DNA of 64,000 nucleotides, taken from assembly GCA_965261065.1 (NCBI GenBank), contig OZ253444.1:5022001-5086000 (forward strand), written 5' to 3'. This DNA is from JAKZVK01 sp965261065 (GTDB taxonomy: Bacteria; Acidobacteriota; Terriglobia; Bryobacterales; UBA6623). This document shows positions 27,476 to 34,749 of the stretch, in pieces (within the stretch, counting starts at the first letter, position 1; each line of letters starts with the position of its first letter). A program made the position numbers and the translations under genes. The notes under the pieces are model-generated. The model made no database searches, was not told the origin of the DNA, and saw only the letters and a program-made list of their open reading frames with translations.

Positions 27476-27937
27476 ATGAAAAAGACCCATCGCAGACGTT
27501 TTCTCACCAAAGGCATGACCGCCGCCGCGGTAGCCGGCGCCGCCGCTGTCCCCCTGGCCGCGCAGTCGAAGCCGGAGCGCAAGGTCCATCGGCGCGACGA
27601 CAGGAAGCCCGACAAGCCACCACTGTTCAGCGGCCTGGTCACGTACGGCAACCTGGTCTTCGTTTCCGGCAAGGGCGCTCACTTCGACGGCGACATCAAG
27701 GCCCACACCGACCACGTGCTCAACACCATCGAGGCCGAGCTGAAGCGCGCCGGATCGTCCATGGACAACTGCCTTAAGTGCAGCGTCTTCCTTCACGACC
27801 TCAACGACTATGACGGAATGAACGAGGTCTTCCGAGGACGCTTCGGCGAGAACCCGCCCGTGCGTACGACCGTCGCCACCTACGGCGGCGTGCCGGGCAA
27901 CTCCCTGGTGGAGATCGACGTCATTGCCTTCCGCTAG
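27476..27937 (+). CDS. Tat-exported RidA/YjgF-family protein
   Basis: A 153-residue protein: twin-arginine signal THRRRFLTKGMTAAAVAGA, then a RidA domain (LVTYGNLVFVSGKGAHFDGD, IEAELKRAGSSMDNCLKCSVFL, FGENPPVRTTVATYGG). RidA proteins hydrolyse reactive enamines/imines in the cytoplasm; an exported version must have another role. The start ATG 27476 follows GAAAGG. The C-terminal usual Arg-Thr pair (VRTTV) is present. Its stop overlaps the M42 gene start by 14 nt. Confidence 0.8.
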   Translation: MKKTHRRRFLTKGMTAAAVAGAAAVPLAAQSKPERKVHRRDDRKPDKPPLFSGLVTYGNLVFVSGKGAHFDGDIKAHTDHVLNTIEAELKRAGSSMDNCLKCSVFLHDLNDYDGMNEVFRGRFGENPPVRTTVATYGGVPGNSLVEIDVIAFR

Positions 27938-30122
27938 GATCCCCGAACTGGGGCTCCGATGGTTACCGACGGCATGGCGCGCGGCCCTCGTTGGCGTGGT
28001 CAGTTGTGGCATTGCGTTACTGGCCCCCTGGCTCGCGAGGGCCGCGGATGTTTCTCACCTCGAAGCGCTCGCCACACTCGACGCCGTCGCGGGACGTGAA
28101 GTCGCGGCGCGTCGCTATGTGGAGGCGCACGCCGGCGGTGAGCAAGTCGTTGACAACACCGGGTCGCTCACGGCGACGTTCGGCAGCGGGTTCCCGCACA
28201 CGCTGCTTGTTGCGGGCCTCGACGAGCCGGGATTCGTCGTCGCGCTGATTGACGAGCAAGGCTACCTGCGGCTGCATCGTCTTGCGGACCCGACGCCGCA
28301 CTACCAGTTCGACAGCTTCTTCTCCGGGCAGCCGGTCAACGTGGGGCTCGGCGCCGGCAAGCGGTTGCTCGGCGTCGCCGCGGCACCGTCGGTGCACCTC
28401 GACGATGAGCGGCCTTACGGGACCCGCTCACCGCGGGAGGCCGGCCTCTTCGTGGACATCGGCGCTTCGACCCGGCAGGAAGCGCTCGCGGCCGGCGTCG
28501 AGGTGCTGCACGCCGTCACCTTCATCAAGCAGTTTGTTCGGTTGGGGAAGGGAAGTCGCGTCACTGCCCCGTGGATATCGAGCCGCGCCGGCGCCGCCGT
28601 GTTGCTGACGCTTGCGGAAGCAATGGCGCGCACGCCGCCGGAAGGCCGCGTCACGTTGGCCTTCGTCACACAGCAACACTATTACCAAGCAGGGCTGGTT
28701 CGCGTCTTGGAGCGAGTACAGGCGGACCGGGTCGTCCTGCTGCGGCCGGGAGGCAACGCGCGTCCCGAAGTGACGCCGACCGAAGGGTGGTCGTCGAAGT
28801 TGGCCGACGAGTTGGAAGCGCTGGGCAAGAAGAGTGGCTACGAGTTTGGACGCTCGAGCGCCGAGAAGCTGTCGTTCGGCCCTTTCGCAACGGGTGACGT
28901 GTGGCCGGACTCCGAGCAGAGCGCGGTGTGCACGCTGGGCGTCGAGAACGCCGGCACCCCTGTCGAGACCATCGACCTCGATCGGCTTTCGCAGGTTGCC
29001 GGCTTGTTGGGGGCACTGTGCGGGCTGCCACGTCAAGAGGACGCTTTCCGCAGTGTCGGACGCGATCCCCCTACCGACCCTCCGGTCGAACGAACACACG
29101 CGCCGAGCGATCCTGCGGCGGACGCGCCGCTACTGGAACTATTGGAACAACTCGTCGTCCTGCCTGGTGTGAGCGGCTCCGAGGGACCGGTTCGGTCGTA
29201 CATCGAACGCCAGCTTCCCGATTGGGCTCGGAAGCAAAGTCGCGTCGACGAGAAGGGCAACTTGATTGTGCGGCTGGGCGGCGATGCACCGCCGAGCGCC
29301 CTCTTCATCGCGCACATGGACGAGATTGGCTTCAAAGTCAGGAGAATCGAAACAGACGGCACGCTCGACGTCGAAGCAGTCGGCGGGCTGCTGGCGGAGC
29401 TGTTTGCGTGGCGGCCGGTCGTGGTCAATGGCAAGAGCGGCGCGGTGCATGGCGTCATGAAACGCCAACAGGTCGTCGATATCGGTGCGGTGTCGCCCGA
29501 CGACGTCGAGGCGATGGGGGTGAGCGTGGGCAGCACGGTCACCGTGCGCAAGAGCATGCGCCGCCTGCTCGGACGACGAGCCACCGGACGTTCGTTTGAT
29601 GACCGCATCGGCTGCGCCGTGTTGCTGTCGGCGCTGCGGGGGCTGGATCCGAAACGGACGCCGATGGTAACGAGCGGGCCGCCGGTCTGGATGGTTTTCG
29701 GCGTGGAAGAGGAGATCGGCCTGGTCGGCGCGGACCATCTCGCCAAGCTGCATCCGGCCCGGCGGGTGTATGCGGTGGACAGCTTTGTCACCTCCGACTC
29801 GCCTCTCGAGGACCGGCGCATCGCCTTCGCGCCGCTGGGCAACGGCTTCGTGATTCGCGCGATCGACAGCAGCGGGATCACGCCGCCGACCGAGGTCGAG
29901 CGCGTCGCTAGCCTTGCCGACAAGCTCGGTATTCCGATGCAGCGAGGCGTGACCTCGGGCGGTAACGACGGCTCGCGCTTCGTGCGCCACGGCGGCGTCA
30001 ACATTCCGCTCAGTTGGCCGCTGAGGTACGCGCACACAGCCGGCGAGGTAGCGGACTTGCGCGACGTCGAGGCCCTCGAACGAATCGTCGCTGCTTTACT
30101 CGAACAGGAACTCGCGCAGTAG
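27924..30122 (+). CDS. Exported tandem M42 peptidase-like protein, first domain degenerate
   Basis: A 732-residue protein, a double M42 (glutamyl aminopeptidase/endoglucanase-like) unit behind a hydrophobic leader (residues about 20-40). The C-terminal unit (about 420-732) has the full metal set: HMDE (H464, D466), FGVEEEIGLVG (E595-E597), VDSFVTSD and YAHTAGEVAD. The N-terminal unit (about 45-390) aligns in outline but has GLDEPGF where the metal-binding His should be (G98) and no EEIG motif, so it is probably a structural pseudo-domain. The TTG start overlaps the RidA gene; no ATG exists in frame before the leader. Likely a zinc or cobalt aminopeptidase outside the cytoplasm. Confidence 0.75.
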   Translation: MPSARIPELGLRWLPTAWRAALVGVVSCGIALLAPWLARAADVSHLEALATLDAVAGREVAARRYVEAHAGGEQVVDNTGSLTATFGSGFPHTLLVAGLDEPGFVVALIDEQGYLRLHRLADPTPHYQFDSFFSGQPVNVGLGAGKRLLGVAAAPSVHLDDERPYGTRSPREAGLFVDIGASTRQEALAAGVEVLHAVTFIKQFVRLGKGSRVTAPWISSRAGAAVLLTLAEAMARTPPEGRVTLAFVTQQHYYQAGLVRVLERVQADRVVLLRPGGNARPEVTPTEGWSSKLADELEALGKKSGYEFGRSSAEKLSFGPFATGDVWPDSEQSAVCTLGVENAGTPVETIDLDRLSQVAGLLGALCGLPRQEDAFRSVGRDPPTDPPVERTHAPSDPAADAPLLELLEQLVVLPGVSGSEGPVRSYIERQLPDWARKQSRVDEKGNLIVRLGGDAPPSALFIAHMDEIGFKVRRIETDGTLDVEAVGGLLAELFAWRPVVVNGKSGAVHGVMKRQQVVDIGAVSPDDVEAMGVSVGSTVTVRKSMRRLLGRRATGRSFDDRIGCAVLLSALRGLDPKRTPMVTSGPPVWMVFGVEEEIGLVGADHLAKLHPARRVYAVDSFVTSDSPLEDRRIAFAPLGNGFVIRAIDSSGITPPTEVERVASLADKLGIPMQRGVTSGGNDGSRFVRHGGVNIPLSWPLRYAHTAGEVADLRDVEALERIVAALLEQELAQ

Positions 30123-30127
30123 CAGGC

Positions 30128-30154
30128 GGGCACGGCATGCCGTGCCCCTACATT
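30128..30154. repeat. REP-like palindrome, copy 2
   Basis: GGGCACGGCATGCCGTGCCC, a perfect 20-bp palindrome, followed by CTACATT. It lies 6 bp after the M42 stop codon. Confidence 0.6.
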
Positions 30155-30192
30155 GCGACTCGCGCAGTGCTCGCTTCGGCCACGGACTACTA

Positions 30193-31356
30193 GTGTAGTG
30201 CGTCAAGCAGATTGCACCTTATGCAGGGCGGCACGTCCGCGCTTGACTTTCTCGAGGATGTCGGAGGCGGTCGCTGTCCAGAGGAAGGGCGTGGGATGCT
30301 CGTTGTGCTGGGCTATGTAGTCGTCAATGGCGGCGACGAGCTCGTCCACGCTGCGAAACACGCCGCGGCGCAGGCGCTTGACGGTGAGATCGCGAAAGAA
30401 TCGCTCGACCATGTTCAGCCACGACGCCGAGGTCGGGGTGAAATGAATGTGGAAGCGCGGGTGACGATCGAGCCAACGCTTCACAGCGGCATGCTTGTGG
30501 GTGGCATAGTTGTCCACGATGAGATGAAGCTGTTTGTCCGTGGGAGTGCGGCGGTCAATTAAGCGCAGGAAGCGCAACCATTCCTGGTGGCTGTGTCGGG
30601 GCATGCACTCGGCGATCACGCTGCCGTCAAGAGTGTTGAGCGCCGCAAACAGGGTGGTCGTGCCGTTGCGCTTGTAATCGTGGGTCATCGTTTGGCCGCG
30701 TCCCTTTTTGAGCGGCAGGCCGGGTTGGGTGCGATCGAGGGCTTGGATTTGGGACTTCTCATCGAGCGAGAGAACCAGAGCATGCTCAGGCGGATTGAGA
30801 TAGAGTCCGACGATGTCGTCGAGTTTCTCGGCGAAACGCGGGTCATTGCTGAGCTTGAAGGTCTTGACGCGGTGGGGCTTGAGGCCATGGGCGCGCCAAA
30901 TCCGTCCCACGGTGGAAGCGCTGACGCCGGCCGCGGCGGCCATGGTGCGGCGGCTCCAGTGGGTGGCGTTGGACGGTTTCTCGCGGGTGGTCTTGTGGAT
31001 GATCTGCTGTACTTTCTGCTTCGAGACGGCAGGTGTACGACCGGGCCGTGGGGCGTCTTTTGCAATGCCGGCGATGCCGCTTTCGAGAAAGCGCGTGCGC
31101 CAGCGGGCCACCAACTGCCGCGAGACACCGAGCTGTGCGGCGATCTGCTTATTCTCGAGACCGTGGGCGGCCAGCAGGACAATCCTGGCTCGCAGGGCGA
31201 GACGAACGGCGACTTGGCGGCCGCGCGCGTAGCGGTCCAACTGCTTGCATTGCGCTGTGTTCAAAGTTACTGGTTGTGCTCTTCGCATCCCATGCCTCCT
31301 GTTAATAGAGACGATGGGAAGCCAATATAAGTTACATTATTTATGGTGCCCTACAC
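30193..31356 (-). mobile_element. IS630-type insertion sequence (1164 bp)
   Basis: Ends GTGTAGTGCGTC and (complement) GTGTAGGGCACC, flanked by TA on both sides (30191-30192 and 31357-31358). The right edge lies 6 bp from the stop codon of the haloacid dehalogenase gene. Confidence 0.85.
30203..31288 (-). CDS. IS630-family transposase
   Basis: An intact 361-residue transposase. The N-terminal helix-turn-helix (NKQIAAQLGVSRQLVARWRT) and the second HTH (MAAAAGVSASTVGRIWRAHG) precede the catalytic core with SLDEKSQIQALDRTQ, LIVDNYATHKHAAV and SWLNMVERFFRDL. Unlike the IS630 at 23.7 kb it needs no frameshift. Probably competent. Confidence 0.88.
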   Translation of the reverse strand: MRRAQPVTLNTAQCKQLDRYARGRQVAVRLALRARIVLLAAHGLENKQIAAQLGVSRQLVARWRTRFLESGIAGIAKDAPRPGRTPAVSKQKVQQIIHKTTREKPSNATHWSRRTMAAAAGVSASTVGRIWRAHGLKPHRVKTFKLSNDPRFAEKLDDIVGLYLNPPEHALVLSLDEKSQIQALDRTQPGLPLKKGRGQTMTHDYKRNGTTTLFAALNTLDGSVIAECMPRHSHQEWLRFLRLIDRRTPTDKQLHLIVDNYATHKHAAVKRWLDRHPRFHIHFTPTSASWLNMVERFFRDLTVKRLRRGVFRSVDELVAAIDDYIAQHNEHPTPFLWTATASDILEKVKRGRAALHKVQSA

Positions 31357-31362
31357 TAGCCC

Positions 31363-32079
31363 CTACCCCCGCGACCCCCCTGCCATCTCATCCGCCAATT
31401 CCAGGAAATCGCTCACCGTCACGTCCGGCTGCAAGGGTGACGTTTCGTACGGGAGGCTGTAGCGGTTCACGTAGGCCCCTCGAAAGCCGCAGGCACGCGC
31501 GCCGAGGATATCGAACGAGTGCGCCGCCACCATCATCAGCTCGCCTGGCTCGGCATCAAGAATCTGCACGGCGGTTCGGTATACCGACGGATGGGGCTTG
31601 AATCGTCCGACCCGATCGACGGAGATCGTGCGATCGAACGGTGCGGGGATCTGCGTGTCGATCAAGTGTTCGAGCAACCAGGTATCGCCGTTCGATAACG
31701 CTACGAGCCGGTACATCTCGCCAAGCCGCTTGAGCCCTTCGACTGCGTCGTCGTACGGCCGAAGATTCTCAAACACTCTCATGAACGTTTCTAGCTCGGC
31801 GGGGTTGAACTCGACGTCGTGTTTGCGCAGGCAGTAGACGAGGGCGCGCCGTGCCGAATCGAGATAACCGCGGTGGCCCAACATGAGGATGGTGTCTTGG
31901 TGCTGCTCGATGCGTTGGCGCGCGCGCCACTCGGGCCACAGCGTCGCGCCGTTGATTGGGGCTTGTAGCGCGCTGAGGAAATCGGTGAGTGGCCCGATGA
32001 TGCTGCCCGGAAGATCGAGCACGGTCCCGAAGATGTCGAAGGTGAGGGTGTTGACGTTGGTGAGTTGGGTTGAAGGCAT
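31363..32079 (-). CDS. Haloacid dehalogenase-type (HAD) hydrolase
   Basis: A 238-residue HAD enzyme resembling L-2-haloacid dehalogenases (type II). Nucleophile D15 in LTFDIFGTVLD, SNGD for motif II, FKPHPSVYRTA for the lysine motif III and AAHSFDILGARACGF for motif IV. Known members replace a halogen of 2-haloalkanoates with water; related proteins act on phosphates, so the substrate is uncertain. The start ATG 32079 has no strong ribosome binding site. Confidence 0.8.
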   Translation of the reverse strand: MPSTQLTNVNTLTFDIFGTVLDLPGSIIGPLTDFLSALQAPINGATLWPEWRARQRIEQHQDTILMLGHRGYLDSARRALVYCLRKHDVEFNPAELETFMRVFENLRPYDDAVEGLKRLGEMYRLVALSNGDTWLLEHLIDTQIPAPFDRTISVDRVGRFKPHPSVYRTAVQILDAEPGELMMVAAHSFDILGARACGFRGAYVNRYSLPYETSPLQPDVTVSDFLELADEMAGGSRG

Positions 32080-32256
32080 GAGGTGTCTGTTGATGGGAGT
32101 GGCGTGAGGTATTGATCTGTCTACGATTGTGCCACTCTCTGGTGGTCTTGCGCGGTAGAAGACGGAGAGGGCAATGAGGGAGAAAACGAGAGGACTCTAG
32201 TGGGGTCTTCGGAAACCCGGACGCACTGCGATACAGGCTCAGTGAAGCCTCTACGA

Positions 32257-33081
32257 CTAGAAACCCGGCGGGCCGAACAGCGGGGCGCCGTCGGCGTGTT
32301 CGACGACCTTTTGGACCAGGTGCGGCGGGATGAAGACGATGCCCATGCGGTCGCCGAGGATTACGTCGCCGGGCATGACCGTGGCCGAGCCGATGCGGAT
32401 GGGCGTGTTGAGGCCGGTGAGGATGGCGTTGCCGCGGACGCCCGGGTGATAGCCGCGGCTGAAGACGGGCGTCTGCATGGGGTAGACGCCGTCGAGGTCG
32501 CGGAACGATCCATCGACGACGAAGCCGTTCCCCGTGGCGACGAACATGCTGAAGATCAGATTGTCACCGCCGAAGGTGCCCTCTTTGATGCGCCCCATGA
32601 CGTCGACGACCGGCACGTCGCCGGGACCGAACATCTCCATCACGCGCTGGGTTACCGGCGTCGGGATCTCTTCTTCGTTGGCGGCCGCTTTGGCGTCGCC
32701 TTCCAGGATCTGTTCCAGATCGGGGCGCGACGGCATGAACTGTACGGTGAAGGCGCGTCCGATCAGCTTCTTCTCCGGGTGGAGAATCGCCCAGCCGCCC
32801 TCCCATTGATTGGGGTAGCCGGCCTCACGCAACACTTCCGCGGCGGAACTCGATGAGGCGGACTCGAGACGTTTCAACCAATAGTCGGGGACGTGGGGCC
32901 GGCCGTCGGATGACCGCTGGTATGGGTTGTGCGGTGTGTATTTGAGTAGCTGTTGCTTGGAAAAACCGTCGAACTGCGCGCCCAGAGGTAGAGCAACGTG
33001 CAGGGCGATCAGGTGCAGGGCGAGCAGGTGCAGTGCGATCATCCCGAGAGGTTTGGTGAGTGGGTTACGGCGACTGTTCAT
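32257..33081 (-). CDS. Exported RraA-like protein
   Basis: A 274-residue protein whose C-terminal 200 residues resemble the RraA/4-hydroxy-4-methyl-2-oxoglutarate aldolase fold (DVPVVDVMGRIKEGTFGGDN, GFVVDGSFRDLDGV, VMPGDVILGDRMGIVFIPPH). Most relatives are cytoplasmic; this one has an N-terminal signal sequence. The hydrophobic core of the signal is made of an in-frame tandem repeat (LALHLIALHVALPLG) with three histidines. The ATG 33081 is preferred over the longer frame to 33165 because it starts the signal peptide. Substrate unknown. Confidence 0.7.
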   Translation of the reverse strand: MNSRRNPLTKPLGMIALHLLALHLIALHVALPLGAQFDGFSKQQLLKYTPHNPYQRSSDGRPHVPDYWLKRLESASSSSAAEVLREAGYPNQWEGGWAILHPEKKLIGRAFTVQFMPSRPDLEQILEGDAKAAANEEEIPTPVTQRVMEMFGPGDVPVVDVMGRIKEGTFGGDNLIFSMFVATGNGFVVDGSFRDLDGVYPMQTPVFSRGYHPGVRGNAILTGLNTPIRIGSATVMPGDVILGDRMGIVFIPPHLVQKVVEHADGAPLFGPPGF

Positions 33082-33290
33082 TGATTGAGGAACACGGGCA
33101 CGGCGGGCCGCAGAAGTAACAGCCGACTTACAGCATACAGCCGGCGGGGCGGTTTGCCAAACCAACCCGCCAGATCAAGCCGCCTTCATCTGGCGCACCT
33201 GGTCAGGCCTGAGCCGATAAGCACACCTCGCAATTCAATGAGCCGCTCAATAGTCAGGATTCGGCTGCCGCCAACCCAGGCGGCCGATCG

Positions 33291-34706
33291 CTACACAACA
33301 AGAAGCTCGCGGAGGACGGCGGTCAACAGGTCGTCGATCCCCGGGTCACACCAGGCCACGCTCACCTCGTAGCCGCCCTGTGGATAGGCCTCCTTCGTTG
33401 GAACGTACCAGGGCCCGTCGTCGCCATAGGCCGCAGTGGCCACAAAGCCATCTGGCTGCATCTGTTGCGCCCGCAACTGGTACTGCACAAAGCACTCGCC
33501 AGGCAGGTGCAGCATCGAAACGCCGTTGACATGGAGACTGCTGACGACCATCGGTTCCTTGCGGGCAAACCGCCGCAGGTAGGCTAACGTGTAGGAGGGC
33601 CGATTGCGATTCACGACACTCCGCGCCGGGTCCGCGATCCGGCCGGCGAGTTCGTCGGCATCGAAGCGAGGGTGCGGCTCCGGAAGGACCGGCACGCTCC
33701 TCCAGGCCGCCGATTCGATCGGCTCCGGCCGAAGGTCCGCCTCCGACTTCACGATCCCTTGGTGCATTCGGTCAGTCAACACAGGGCGCATAGGCTTCGA
33801 ACCATCGTTGTATTTGCCTGCGCCAATATTGCCGCCACAGCCGTTGAAGTAGAGGTGCAGGCAGTTCGGCTCCTGGGTCTGCCGCTGCCGGCGAGCCAAA
33901 CCGCAAAAGTCCGCGCTGACCTGCCCGTCGCCGTAGTAGCTCATCGGATGGCAGGCGTAGTAGTGACATGCTGCGATCTTGTTGTCTCCGTCGTAGAAGG
34001 CGACTGTCTTGAGCCAGGGATCAATCACCCCCTCCGGCAAACGATGGTGCTCCGGGTTGCGGGAGCTGCTCCCCCGCTGCGTGCCGACCTTGCCGTCGTC
34101 ACCGAGAATCCGCCGATTCGATGCGACCTTCTCGACTCGCGCCTGCCCGTGGGCGACCGAGGTCACCTGCCGTGGCTGTGTCAATGCCTGACTCACCACC
34201 TCCTGGCTCCTTTCCACGCAGTCTTGGAAGAACGTCACGTCGAGCGTCGGAGGCAGCTCCGGGTACTGCGCCACGATCTCCTGCGCGTCGAGGCACGCGA
34301 AGGGCGCATTGTGCGGGTGCACGCTGTGGAGAGTGACGCGATCGGGCGTCGTCCCGGCCGCCTCCGCCAGCGCTTGGCGCCACTTGATATGAGCGGCGTT
34401 GAGAATGCCGGTCCAATCCACCACGCAGATGACGATGGGCTCGCCCACACCCAGCAGCACAAATCCGAGGGCCTCCAGCGGATCGTCCACGCCCACTACC
34501 GGCTGAATCCACCCGCCACACAACGAATGGCCCAGAGGCGGAGTCACGTCAAGCCGAAAGGGCGCGAGGTGCAACTTGTTCACGGTCGTGTCCGAGCAGC
34601 CTGCCGCGGCCAGGCCCGCACCCGCCAGCGACGAGCGAAGGAACGCACGTCGCCCGATGGCGTGCCGCCCGCCTTCTTTTGGATCGCTCTCTTTGGCGTA
34701 CCTCAT
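33291..34706 (-). CDS. Tat lipoprotein, neutral ceramidase-like
   Basis: A 471-residue protein. The N-terminus has a twin-arginine signal (GRRAFLRSSLAGAGLAAAGC) whose last cysteine could be lipidated. The mature part follows the N-terminal domain of neutral/alkaline non-lysosomal ceramidase-like proteins: LDVTPPLGHSLCGG, HSVHPHNAPF and YYACHPMSYYGDG with likely zinc-binding histidines, and a GCGGNIGAGKY motif. Such proteins may hydrolyse sphingolipid-like amides, but many bacterial relatives are uncharacterised. It follows the CehA-like gene by 43 nt on the same strand, probably one transcript. Confidence 0.72.
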   Translation of the reverse strand: MRYAKESDPKEGGRHAIGRRAFLRSSLAGAGLAAAGCSDTTVNKLHLAPFRLDVTPPLGHSLCGGWIQPVVGVDDPLEALGFVLLGVGEPIVICVVDWTGILNAAHIKWRQALAEAAGTTPDRVTLHSVHPHNAPFACLDAQEIVAQYPELPPTLDVTFFQDCVERSQEVVSQALTQPRQVTSVAHGQARVEKVASNRRILGDDGKVGTQRGSSSRNPEHHRLPEGVIDPWLKTVAFYDGDNKIAACHYYACHPMSYYGDGQVSADFCGLARRQRQTQEPNCLHLYFNGCGGNIGAGKYNDGSKPMRPVLTDRMHQGIVKSEADLRPEPIESAAWRSVPVLPEPHPRFDADELAGRIADPARSVVNRNRPSYTLAYLRRFARKEPMVVSSLHVNGVSMLHLPGECFVQYQLRAQQMQPDGFVATAAYGDDGPWYVPTKEAYPQGGYEVSVAWCDPGIDDLLTAVLRELLVV

Positions 34707-34749
34707 GATGACCGAACCCTTCGCTATCTCCCCTGCCGGTCGGGGCGGA

